Positions 33,049-41,273 of a stretch of DNA of 59,992 bases are shown in pieces. Under the pieces are notes generated by a model, which worked only from the letters and a program-made list of their open reading frames with translations, was not told the origin of the DNA and made no database searches. The position numbers were made by a program, and so were the translations under genes. The stretch spans positions 1 to 59,992 of the forward strand of contig CALJKV010000096.1 in NCBI GenBank assembly GCA_937974245.1, read 5' to 3'. The stretch comes from an uncultured Chloroflexota bacterium (GTDB taxonomy: Bacteria > Chloroflexota > Anaerolineae > Aggregatilineales > Phototrophicaceae). Each line of letters begins with the position of its first letter. Positions within the stretch are counted from its first letter, which is position 1.

Positions 33049-33241
33049 TTGGGGGGAGGCGGGGTGAGCAAAAGGTACTGCATCTCGAACGCTAAGTCAT
33101 GCCCTGGAAGGAAAAATAGCGGGTAGAAAGCTGTAAGGAAGCGCCAATATGTGTTCCCGTCAGGCAACCACCCCCAGCACATTAACCCTGTTGGTGTACC
33201 AGGGATACTTCCCCGCATACGCTGTTTTTGCCTCCCCCCAA
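33049..33241. other. Possible structured RNA: 193-bp stem-loop region
   Basis: In the 640-bp gap 32919-33558 there is no convincing gene. TTGGGGGGAGGC (33049-33060) and GCCTCCCCCCAA (33230-33241) are perfectly complementary and would close a ~170-nt domain. Inside are further pairings: GCGGGG with CCCCGC (33212-33217), a local CCCTG...CAGGG hairpin near 33185-33204 and GGTAC with GTACC. Short ORFs on both strands here lack ribosome sites. It matches no RNA family I can name; SRP RNA was considered and rejected. The rest of the gap is AT-rich and holds the promoter of the next gene. Confidence 0.4.
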
Positions 33242-33522
33242 TGTTACAAATCAAGCAAGGTGTCCGGTGGCGTTGTCAGCGGGTTGCCGCTGTGGATGAC
33301 CCTATCCGCCCATTTGCCGGGTGTCAGTCGGTTACGCACTGGCTCTTGTGAAATCCCCGATGATTCGTACCCCAGCATGACGGTTCAAAATTATCCGTTG
33401 CAAGCTGTACGATAAAAAGGTCAATATTCTACATTTTCTTGCAATATTAAGAACATTGAGATTATAATGCGTTTATGTCATTTAATTGGATATAACATTA
33501 AAGAAAATAAAATAATCTATCG

Positions 33523-33528
33523 TATAAT
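33523..33528 (+). promoter_or_regulatory. Probable -10 element for the 33559 gene
   Basis: A perfect TATAAT lies 31 bp before the start codon in very AT-rich DNA. No good -35 box stands 16-18 bp upstream, so it is a tentative promoter. Confidence 0.4.
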
Positions 33529-33558
33529 TAGAGGCTATTTTTCAGAAGAGAGTGCATC

Positions 33559-34392
33559 ATGTCTAGCCCAACTGGCGCAGTTATTTCAACGATTACCCAA
33601 TCAAAACGTAGTGCCAAACGATTTTTCTGGATATTAACTGTTTTAGGTGTCCTCCTGGGGTTGCTGTTTCTGGCTGTTGCTGCCAGCAGTAAAGAGTCAG
33701 GGTCGGTGTATACCAGCCTGTTTTGTGCGGTAGTACCCTTCATTGGATTATTCTTCCTGGGCAGAAGTGCCTTTCGCAGTCCCCGTAAACTGGAAGTCTA
33801 TCAGGAGGGATTTATTCTGCGCGATTCGGTGACGGATGATGTTCTTGAATCTGCCCTGTGGACAGAAGTCACGGACATCACATTCTCCGAAACCAAGAAG
33901 AAGTCTAATTCAGTGGCTGTTGGGCAGGTGCTCTTTGGCATCATTGGCGGGATAATCGCATCTGCAATGACGGACTCCGGGCCTGGCGATGATCGTGATA
34001 TTGTGATTCATATTGGCAAAAAGAATATCAAGATTGATACGAACTACAAAGAACCAGAGTTGGCGGCACGGGCGGTTTCGGATGCGGCCAGGGCTGCGTG
34101 GACGGCGGCCGCACTGCGAGACCTGGAACACGGTCAGAATGTTGAATTCGCGAACGTCACCCTGCACATGGCGGGCATCATCCAGGGCAAAGTCAATGTG
34201 GATTGGAGCGCTGTCCTCAATGCCGAGCATGTGAATGATCGTCTGGTCAGCATCAGCTGGAACAACCCGGCCAAGTCCAAGCCGCAGACAATAAAAGTGA
34301 CTATGGGCTATCGCGGCGACTCCCTGGTACAGGTTATCCGGCAAAAGATCGGCAAGCCCTCCTCGATGGCAAGCCGGTTAGGGAAGCTGTAG
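33559..34392 (+). CDS. Two-pass membrane protein with PH-like cytoplasmic region (DUF6585-like)
   Basis: A 277-residue protein of unknown function. Hydrophobic segments at about residues 23-42 and 50-67 form a hairpin in the membrane, followed by RKLEVYQEGFILRDSVTDDV and LWTEVTDITFSETKKK, a pattern seen in PH-like bacterial domains that sit under the membrane. A third hydrophobic, glycine-rich stretch (VLFGIIGGIIASAM) is near 130. The remainder is soluble and ends with basic residues. The first strand pattern resembles DUF6585, but this is a tentative match. The ATG at 33559 follows AGAAGAGAGTGCATC. It is a single-gene unit ending at a hairpin. Confidence 0.78.
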   Translation: MSSPTGAVISTITQSKRSAKRFFWILTVLGVLLGLLFLAVAASSKESGSVYTSLFCAVVPFIGLFFLGRSAFRSPRKLEVYQEGFILRDSVTDDVLESALWTEVTDITFSETKKKSNSVAVGQVLFGIIGGIIASAMTDSGPGDDRDIVIHIGKKNIKIDTNYKEPELAARAVSDAARAAWTAAALRDLEHGQNVEFANVTLHMAGIIQGKVNVDWSAVLNAEHVNDRLVSISWNNPAKSKPQTIKVTMGYRGDSLVQVIRQKIGKPSSMASRLGKL

Positions 34393-34461
34393 CGGTTTTG
34401 TCCCGTATACAGCGTTCTGCCGTCCACAATATACACCCGGCGCCAACGCCTGAGCAATCAA

Positions 34462-34489
34462 AGAGCCGCTGTCTTTTGACAACGGCTCT
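34462..34489. terminator. Hairpin terminator between convergent genes
   Basis: AGAGCCG (34462-34468) pairs with CGGCTCT (34483-34489), and TGTC with GACA inside it, around a TTTT loop. It stands between gene ends at 34392 and 34568. The flanking T-run is short. Confidence 0.65.
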
Positions 34490-34567
34490 CTTCAAACTAT
34501 CCATAGTCCAGGGAGCATGAAGCATCATGCTTCTCCGACATTGGTTCACAGATTACCAGACGGCTTC

Positions 34568-37300
34568 TCACAGGGTCAGCGCGACCTGCATTCTGCCATC
34601 CTCCGGCCCGGCGACGACCTCAAAGCCCAGCCGGGTCACGACGGACTTCATTTCGGGGTTATCGGTCAGGATCGTGCCGTATATCTTCTTGATGCCTTCC
34701 TGTCGCCCGGCGCTGATGAGGCAGTTCATCATTTCTGTCCCCAGGCCACCGCGTTGGTAGTCGTCGGAAACAATGATGAAGTATTCCCCATCATGGCTGC
34801 GATGACGTTTAACAATACGCCCGGCAGCGATAATCTGCGGGCCGTCCGGGGTTTCGGCTTCGGCCACCAGCGTGATCTCCCGATCATAGTCAATGTAGCA
34901 GATACGTGCTAACCGTTCATGCTCCACTCGCTGGCTGAGCTTCATGGGGTAGAAGTAGCTCATATATACCGTGCGCTCGGAAAGCGACTCGTGGAACTGC
35001 ACCATCAACGGTTCGTCTTCAGGGCGGATCGGGCGTATGGTGACTTTTTCTCCGGTACGCAGCGTCCAGTCCTTCATATACTGCGACGGATATGGGCGGA
35101 TCGCCAGCTGCGGCAGCTCTTCTTCCGGTATAGCGGGATCGTGCAGCACGACGCGGGCATCCAGCGCCAGCAGGCGTTCCGGTGAAGCCAGCAGCGGGTT
35201 GATGTCAAGCTCTTTAATCCAGGGCTGCTCGGCCACCAACTGGCTAAAACGCACCATGATCTGTTCCAGGCCGGCAATATCCACCGCCTCGCGCCCGCGC
35301 ACGCCTTTGAGCGCCTTGTAAATCTTAGTCTGCTCCATCATGCGGCGGGCGAGGGTCGTCGTCAGGGGCGGCAGCGCCAGCGCCCGGTCTTTGAAGACCT
35401 CAACGAGCGTCCCCCCTGTGCCGAACAGCAGCACCGGCCCAAACTGCACATCCAGACTGCTTCCCAGGATGAGTTCATAGCCATCGAGCTTCACCATCGG
35501 TTGCACCGAAACGCCGAGGAAATCATTCCGGTTGGCTTTTTCCAGCACGGCGGATTCAATGTCATTGAAGGCTTTACGTACCGCTGCTTCATCGCGCAGA
35601 TTGAGTTTCACGCCGCCAATATCGGTCTTGTGCGTGATTGTCTCGGAATGCAGCTTCAGCACCACCGGGTAGCCCATACGCTCCGCCGCATCCACTGCGC
35701 CATCGGCAGTCGTCGCAATCCGCATTTCGGTGGTGGGGATACCATAAGCGGCGAGAATCTGCTTCGACTCGGTTTCGGTCAGGATGGTGCGCCCCTCGGC
35801 ACGGGCATCGCTGAGAATCTTCTCAACCTGGATACGGCTGGCGTTTTCATCGGTGTCTTTGGGTAGCACCGGCGTCTCGTACAGGCCGCGCAGGTTATAG
35901 GTATAACGCCACATATAGTTAAACAAGCGGGTCGCGGTATCCGGGTAGGGGAAGGTGGGGATGTCGGCCTGGTTGAGAATCTGTTCCCCTTCGGCGATTT
36001 CCGCGCCGCCCATCCAACTGGCAATTACCGGCTTGTCGGTGACGTGTGCATACGGGCGCAGATGCTCGGCGGTGCGGGTCGGGTCGGTCATGGCCTGGGG
36101 GGTGAGAATAACGAGCAGGCCATCGCTGTTGGGGTCTTCCGCCGCGATTTCGAGGGCTTTGGCGTAGCGTTCCGGGCTGGCATCCCCCAGAATATCAATC
36201 GGATTGCCATGACTCCAGGGGCCGGGCAGCAGTTCATTGAGCGCGGCCATCGTCTCCGGCGCGATTTCCGCCAGTTCGCCGCCTTCGCTAATCAGGGCAT
36301 CCGTCGCCAGCACGCCAGGGCCACCGGCATTTGTCAGGATGGTCAGGCGGTTGCCTTTGGGGCGCGGCTGTTTGGCAAGTACTTCCACCGTGTAGAAAAT
36401 ATCCGCGATCTTATCCACGCGCAGCACCCCGGTACGTCGGAAAGCGGCGTCCAACACCTGGTCACTCCCGGCCAGTGCGCCGGTATGCGAGGCGGCAGCG
36501 TGGGCGGCCTCTTCGGTGCGCCCGGCCTTGATGACGATAATCGGCTTGGTGAGCGCGACTTCGCGGGCGGCGGAAAGGAATGAACGGGCGTTGCCGATGG
36601 ATTCCATATAAATCACGATGCTGGTGGTATTCGGGTCGTCGCCCAGGTAGTAGATCAGGTCGCCCCAGTCCACATCGAGCATGGAGCCGATGGAGATGAA
36701 GGCACTGAAGCCGACGTTTTCCGCGAAGCTCCAGTCCAGCACCGATGTACACAAGGCACCGCTCTGGCTGATAAAGCCGACGTTACCGGGCTGTGCCATT
36801 GCCCCGGCGAAGGTGGCGTTCAGGCCGGTGAGGGGCATCATCACACCCAGGCAGTTCGGGCCGATGATACGCATCTTGCCCCCGGCTTTTTCAAGAATCT
36901 GGCGTTCAAGTTCCGCGCCTTCTTCGCCGATTTCCTTGAACCCGGCGGAGATAATGATGGCGGCAGGGATATTCAGGCTGGCGCAGTCGGCAATCACGCC
37001 TGGCACGCTGCGGGCGGGCGTGACGATAACCGCCAGGTCTACCTGCTCCGGCACATCGAAAATTGTTGGATAAGCCTTGACGCCCAGTACGCTGGGGCGC
37101 TTGGGATTTACCGGGAAAACGGTCCCGCCAAAGGGATTGGTGATGAGATTCCACATGATGGTACGCCCGACACTGCCCATCGTTTCCGTCGCGCCGATAA
37201 CGGCGACATTTTGCGGGGTGAACAGCGCTTCCAGCGACCCATATTTACCCTGACTCATACCAGCCCGTTCGGCTGTTTGCTCACTGTCTGTTTTTTGCAT
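34568..37300 (-). CDS. ADP-forming acyl-CoA synthetase fused to a GNAT acetyltransferase (Pat/AcsD type)
   Basis: A 910-residue fusion. The N-terminal CoA-binding domain (TPQNVAVIGATETMGSVGRT), the flavodoxin-like succinyl-CoA-ligase domain (GFISQSGALCTSVLDW) and the ATP-grasp domain (AERMGYPVVLKLHSETITHKTDIGG) follow the order of NDP-forming acetyl-CoA synthetases, which make acetate and ATP from acetyl-CoA, ADP and phosphate. The phospho-histidine loop AAASHTGALAGSD is intact, unlike in PatZ-type protein acetyltransferases where it is lost. A GNAT domain occupies the last ~165 residues (VTIRPIRPEDEPLMVQFHES, SDDYQRGGLGTEMM). So it may both make ATP and acetylate lysines. The start at 37300 has AAGGAG thirteen bases upstream; a start at 37258 is also possible. 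Confidence 0.9.
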   Translation of the reverse strand: MQKTDSEQTAERAGMSQGKYGSLEALFTPQNVAVIGATETMGSVGRTIMWNLITNPFGGTVFPVNPKRPSVLGVKAYPTIFDVPEQVDLAVIVTPARSVPGVIADCASLNIPAAIIISAGFKEIGEEGAELERQILEKAGGKMRIIGPNCLGVMMPLTGLNATFAGAMAQPGNVGFISQSGALCTSVLDWSFAENVGFSAFISIGSMLDVDWGDLIYYLGDDPNTTSIVIYMESIGNARSFLSAAREVALTKPIIVIKAGRTEEAAHAAASHTGALAGSDQVLDAAFRRTGVLRVDKIADIFYTVEVLAKQPRPKGNRLTILTNAGGPGVLATDALISEGGELAEIAPETMAALNELLPGPWSHGNPIDILGDASPERYAKALEIAAEDPNSDGLLVILTPQAMTDPTRTAEHLRPYAHVTDKPVIASWMGGAEIAEGEQILNQADIPTFPYPDTATRLFNYMWRYTYNLRGLYETPVLPKDTDENASRIQVEKILSDARAEGRTILTETESKQILAAYGIPTTEMRIATTADGAVDAAERMGYPVVLKLHSETITHKTDIGGVKLNLRDEAAVRKAFNDIESAVLEKANRNDFLGVSVQPMVKLDGYELILGSSLDVQFGPVLLFGTGGTLVEVFKDRALALPPLTTTLARRMMEQTKIYKALKGVRGREAVDIAGLEQIMVRFSQLVAEQPWIKELDINPLLASPERLLALDARVVLHDPAIPEEELPQLAIRPYPSQYMKDWTLRTGEKVTIRPIRPEDEPLMVQFHESLSERTVYMSYFYPMKLSQRVEHERLARICYIDYDREITLVAEAETPDGPQIIAAGRIVKRHRSHDGEYFIIVSDDYQRGGLGTEMMNCLISAGRQEGIKKIYGTILTDNPEMKSVVTRLGFEVVAGPEDGRMQVALTL

Positions 37301-37619
37301 AGCTGTGCATGATCTCCTTACATTTCGTTTGCCGTAACACATCGTACGCATTTTCCCCGGTTGTATCATGGGCGTCAGCCCCGGTTCACAGGGGGAGGGA
37401 ACTACAAACAAATGCGTGATGTTCGTTACCGTAACCATCATGCCATAGGTGGCACGTTTTCTCTATAACATTTGTTGCACAAAAGAGCGATTTAAATCAC
37501 ATCTATTCTGCCCAATTATCCCGCTGCTCCCAAAGAGCAGACATGGCTGCACTTGGCTCTAAACCCCCCATGCAAAACCACCTACAATGAGGACGCTGTC
37601 ACCATAAAACGAGATGCTT
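37301..37619. other. 319-bp divergent intergenic region
   Basis: This gap separates the acyl-CoA synthetase (leftward) from the dehydrogenase (rightward). A small hairpin, CTGCTC/GAGCAG with loop CCAAA (37524-37540), is the only structure of note. No convincing promoter or ORF was found. Confidence 0.4.
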
Positions 37620-38600
37620 ATGAGTTTCTCTGTCCATATCCAGCATCCCCCTGAACCGGATGCGCTGGCGCTGTTACTTTCCAGGCTGGACAGCCGGATG
37701 GAGGTCACCACCGGCGAACTGCCCAGCCCGGCCCGGTATCAGGTTCTGGTCGCGGGCCGCCCGACGCACGAGCAGATCACGGCCAGCCCTGACCTGCGGG
37801 CATTGGTGATTCCATTCGCCGGACTGCCGGAAGTCACCGCCCAACTGATGCGGGCGTTCCCGCAGGTTGCCATCTACAACCTGCACCACAATGCCGGCTC
37901 AACGGCGGAAATGGCGTTGGCGCTGCTCATGGCCTGTGCCAAGTCGGTAATCCCGGTTGACCGCTTGTTCCGAAGCGGCGACTGGCGTCCACGTTACCAG
38001 CCGGTTACATCGGTCCAGCTAGCGGGCAAAACCGCCCTCATCCTGGGTTACGGCGCGGTTGGGCAGTGGGTCGCGGCCATGTGTTACGGCCTGGGGATGA
38101 ACATCATCGCCACACGGCGGCGCGGCGGGGAGGCACGCGATTCGCTCGCCACGGTCTATCCACCTGAGTCGCTGCCGGAACTGCTGCCAAAGGCGGACGT
38201 GCTGGTAATTACCCTGCCGCTGACCAGCGAAACCGGCGGATTGATCGGTGAACGTGAATTAGGGCTGTTGCCACCGGGTGCGATTGTGGTCAATGTGGGG
38301 CGGGCCGCGATTGTGGACGAGTCCGCGCTGTACCATGCCCTGCGTTCCGGGCATCTGCACAGCGCCGGGCTGGATGTCTGGTATATCTACCCGGCTGAGG
38401 AAGCTGAACGGGCGCAAACTTACCCGGCCAGCTTCCCTTTTCACGAACTGGATAATGTGGTGATGAGTCCCCATCGCGCCGGCGGGGGCGGGGCAGATGA
38501 TGTGGAAACCCTGCGGATGATGGCGCTGGCCGACCTGCTCAACACCCTTGCCAGGGGAGAATCACCACCCAACCGGGTTGACCTGGACGCCGGATATTGA
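37620..38600 (+). CDS. D-isomer-specific 2-hydroxyacid dehydrogenase
   Basis: A 326-residue NAD(P)-dependent dehydrogenase of the D-2-hydroxyacid family. The nucleotide-binding loop ALILGYGAVGQWVAAMCYGLG with the second-strand basic residues ATRRRGG (favouring NADP) is near residue 145. The substrate Arg is in VVNVGRAAIVDESALYHAL and the catalytic His in VMSPHRAGGGG. Between them the LDVWYIYPAEEAERAQ stretch provides the usual acid. The N-terminal domain is shorter and more divergent than in glycerate or lactate dehydrogenases, so the substrate is not clear. ATGs at 37614 and 37620 share the same weak ribosome site. It is followed 82 bp later by the EamA transporter gene on the same strand, probably one transcript. 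Confidence 0.88.
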   Translation: MSFSVHIQHPPEPDALALLLSRLDSRMEVTTGELPSPARYQVLVAGRPTHEQITASPDLRALVIPFAGLPEVTAQLMRAFPQVAIYNLHHNAGSTAEMALALLMACAKSVIPVDRLFRSGDWRPRYQPVTSVQLAGKTALILGYGAVGQWVAAMCYGLGMNIIATRRRGGEARDSLATVYPPESLPELLPKADVLVITLPLTSETGGLIGERELGLLPPGAIVVNVGRAAIVDESALYHALRSGHLHSAGLDVWYIYPAEEAERAQTYPASFPFHELDNVVMSPHRAGGGGADDVETLRMMALADLLNTLARGESPPNRVDLDAGY

Positions 38601-38682
38601 TGCACGCGCAAGAAACGGATAGCCACGCGCCGGGGGTTAGGCGTATTGTAGAGCTGTAACCGGATCAGAGAGGGATTATTTC

Positions 38683-39597
38683 TTGGAAAGCAACCTGCTA
38701 TTTACGGGCGAACTGGCCGCGCTGGGAACGGCCATCCTGTTCAGTTTTGGCTCGACACTCTTCACACTGGCAGGCCGTGAACTCGGCTCGTCGGCGGTGG
38801 TCAACCGGACCCGCCTGCTGCTGGCGGTGATCCTGCTCATGGCGCTGCACTGGCTGACGTTCGGCACCCTGGGGCCGTTTGGGGCGGATGCCTCGCATTG
38901 GTTCTGGCTGGCGCTTTCCGGCCTGATCGGTCTGGCGCTGGGGGATGCTTTCCTGTTCCAGGCGTTCGTGATGATCGGGCCGCGCCTTTCCATGCTGATG
39001 ATGGCACTCGCCCCGGTGATTGCTACCGTTCTGGCCTGGATATTCCTGGGGGAAGTGCTGAACGCTCAGGAATTGGCCGGTATTGCCATCACGGTGGCTG
39101 GCGTGTTCTGGGTCGTCTCTGACCGGAGCAACCACAACGGGCATGAGGCCAACCCGCGCGCTTATCTGCTTGGCATCCTGTTCGGGCTGGGCGGCGCTGC
39201 CGGGCAGGCCGGCGGTATGGTGACCGCCAAGCTGGGGCTGACCGGGGACTTCCCGGCGCTTTCCGGCAATGTGATTCGCATGTTGACCGCCACCCTGATT
39301 ATCTGGGTCTTCACGCTGGTGCGCGGGCAGGCTGCCGCCGGTTTCCTCCGGCTGCGGGCGCATCCGCGTGCGATGGTCAAAATCTCGATTGCGACCCTGA
39401 CCGGCCCGGTCTTTGGCGTATGGCTGTCACTCATCGCCGTCCAGAACGCCCCGGTGGGCATCGCCTCCACACTGATGAGCCTGACGCCGGTTTTCCTGAT
39501 CCCCATCGCCTATGCGGTGTTTCGGGAGAAGCCCACGCTCCGGGCCGTACTGGGGACGATTGTCGCGTTTGCCGGGACTGCGCTCCTGTTTTTATAA
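38683..39597 (+). CDS. EamA-family (DMT) transporter, TTG start
   Basis: A 304-residue membrane protein with ten hydrophobic segments arranged as two EamA repeats. The first repeat begins GELAALGTAILFSFGSTLFT and ends with the conserved LGEVLNAQELAGIAITVAGV; the second starts AYLLGILFGLGGAAGQAGGM and ends FREKPTLRAVLGTIVAFAGT. Members export amino acids, nucleosides or other metabolites; the substrate is unknown. No ATG occurs before the second membrane segment; the TTG at 38683, with AGAGAGGG nine bases upstream, is the only start that keeps the first segment. It ends just before a good terminator. Confidence 0.88.
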   Translation: MESNLLFTGELAALGTAILFSFGSTLFTLAGRELGSSAVVNRTRLLLAVILLMALHWLTFGTLGPFGADASHWFWLALSGLIGLALGDAFLFQAFVMIGPRLSMLMMALAPVIATVLAWIFLGEVLNAQELAGIAITVAGVFWVVSDRSNHNGHEANPRAYLLGILFGLGGAAGQAGGMVTAKLGLTGDFPALSGNVIRMLTATLIIWVFTLVRGQAAAGFLRLRAHPRAMVKISIATLTGPVFGVWLSLIAVQNAPVGIASTLMSLTPVFLIPIAYAVFREKPTLRAVLGTIVAFAGTALLFL

Positions 39598-39613
39598 GGC
39601 AGGGGTTTAAAAC

Positions 39614-39644
39614 AAAAGAACTTCACGGCTGGTGAAGTCCTTTT
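39614..39644 (+). terminator. Intrinsic terminator after the EamA gene
   Basis: ACTTCAC and GTGAAGT (7 bp, loop GGCTG) are extended by AAAAG/CTTTT around one mismatch, 17 bp after the stop codon. The A- and T-runs on either side suit termination of plus-strand transcripts and possibly of the opposite strand too. Confidence 0.8.
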
Positions 39645-39805
39645 GCATCGGGAAGGGTTTATGGGGTAAATCTATGAAACATCGCAACAAATTCACTAAA
39701 TTCTACGTAATTCTACCAAGATTTTAGGATTTGTCAAGCGATTGGTAGATTTTGGTCAGAATTCGTTCCAGCGATTCTCGTTGTTCTGCGCAAATCGCAC
39801 GTTAC

Positions 39806-41206
39806 CTACTGGCTGCGCGGGTCTATCGTCGCCTCGGCCACATCAATCGTAATCGTATACGGCACCTGTTCCCCGCCCGGCCAGACCACCATCAGCGTAT
39901 ACGTGGTCACACGCAGCGGACACACTTCCCGCGAGTCGTGGCCCGTGACCGGATCGCCCTGGAAGTATACCGCCTGGATATTGTCCACATCCCAGCGGAT
40001 GGTCGTGCAGGTTTCGACGGTCACCACACTTTTATCCGCCCGCAGATTGGGGTTGGTTGGGGTGGGTGTCACTGGCAGGGTCGCGGTGGGCGAAGGCGTG
40101 TTAGTCGCCGGGGGGAATGGCACGCGCAGAGTCTCCCCCACGCTGATGACGTCCGGGTTGGTGATGCAGTTGGCCTGCTGTAACACCGGCATCGTCACAC
40201 CAAACTGGATGGCGATATTGAACAGCGTGTCGCCCCGCTGTATCGTGTAAGTGTTCGTCCAGTCCTGGCGTGGCAGGCAGGGAGTCGCCGTAGGCCCAGG
40301 CGGCAGCGTGACCGGCGGCAAAATGGCTGTCGCCAGTGTCGCGCCCACCGGCGGCGCTGTCGCAATCACCGGAGCCACGAGGGACTGAGGCAGCGTAATC
40401 GGGCGTTCCAGCAGCGTCAGCGGGAGATTTTGCAGGCCCGTCATGTTGATCGACTCCGGCTCGGACGGCGGCCCGACGACCTGTAAGCCGTCACCCTGTC
40501 CCAATGGCAGCCGCACCTGTGTCCCGGTTTGTACCACGCGGACACTATCAAACGCCCCGACAATCGCCGTGCCTTCCAGTGTAGCAATCGTCAGTTCCCC
40601 GTTGGCGAAGGCCGTCAGGTAGAGTGTTGAACCCAGCGTCACGCTCGCGCCGTTAAAGAACAGGGTCGCCTGTACGTCCGATGGAGTCTGTAACAGGAGC
40701 GCCGCCGGGGGCGCGGCGGTGCAGGTTGTCCCACCCACTCCGGTGCGCAGCGTCACGGCCTCCATGCGCGGCGAGGGGTTGCGCAGTTCGGCGTCACCAA
40801 TCAGCAGGAAGGTCACGTTCTGCCCCGGCATGGTATCCGGTAGATTGGCCTGCGCTTTCAGCAGGGCGATGCCCCAGGTCTGCTGGATGTCATCCAGCGG
40901 CGTGGTGCTGATGCTCTGTAAGTCGGTCAGACTGGCGATGTCACCACCGCGCTGAAAGGGTATTGTCACCCCGGCATTCAGTTCGGCGTTCACCAGGTAA
41001 TGTCCGTAGCAGGCCTGGTTGCGGTCGAGTCCATCACAGGCCGCGCCGACGGTACTCAGCGCCGAAGTCACCAGTTCATCGCAGGTCATAATGGTTTGCA
41101 GGGTCGGCAGTGAGTCTGGCGTATTGACCGGCGGTTGCGACGACAGATTACACCCGGCCAGCACGAAAATCCCGATCAGGAAAAAACCGATTCGTTTGTG
41201 CATCAT
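39806..41206 (-). CDS. LysM lipoprotein with FecR-like region, paralogue of the 3298-4641 protein
   Basis: A 466-residue lipoprotein. The signal peptide ends with the lipobox VLAGC. The mature N terminus has CDELVTSALSTVGAAC and NQACYGH, the same C-x14-C-x8-C-[FY]-G-H motif as in the protein at 3298-4641, then TWGIALLKAQAN. A FecR-like part follows near 180-250 (FNGASVTLGSTLYLTAFANG, TGTQVRLPLG). A LysM domain near residue 315 (YTIQRGDTLFNIAIQFGVTM, ISVGETLRVPF) should bind peptidoglycan glycans. A Pro/Thr linker (TNTPSPTATLPVTPTPTNPN) leads to a C-terminal immunoglobulin-like domain with two cysteines. The ATG at 41206 follows GGGAGTTGGC. It is a wall-associated surface protein; its partner is unknown. 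Confidence 0.88.
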   Translation of the reverse strand: MMHKRIGFFLIGIFVLAGCNLSSQPPVNTPDSLPTLQTIMTCDELVTSALSTVGAACDGLDRNQACYGHYLVNAELNAGVTIPFQRGGDIASLTDLQSISTTPLDDIQQTWGIALLKAQANLPDTMPGQNVTFLLIGDAELRNPSPRMEAVTLRTGVGGTTCTAAPPAALLLQTPSDVQATLFFNGASVTLGSTLYLTAFANGELTIATLEGTAIVGAFDSVRVVQTGTQVRLPLGQGDGLQVVGPPSEPESINMTGLQNLPLTLLERPITLPQSLVAPVIATAPPVGATLATAILPPVTLPPGPTATPCLPRQDWTNTYTIQRGDTLFNIAIQFGVTMPVLQQANCITNPDVISVGETLRVPFPPATNTPSPTATLPVTPTPTNPNLRADKSVVTVETCTTIRWDVDNIQAVYFQGDPVTGHDSREVCPLRVTTYTLMVVWPGGEQVPYTITIDVAEATIDPRSQ

Positions 41207-41273
41207 GCCAACTCCCACTATCTCCCGTGTAAATAAAGCATAGCAGAAGCCAGGGCGGGGGGCGAATGGCGCG

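Noticed and set aside
33049..33241. SRP (4.5S/6S-type) RNA
   Set aside because: A GGAAGGAA-like stretch is present, but the conserved SRP motif around GTCAGGTCCGGAAGGAAGCA is not, so the family was not assigned.
32976..33415. Short open frames on both strands in the 640-bp gap
   Set aside because: They have no ribosome sites or recognisable domains and coincide with the large inverted repeat.
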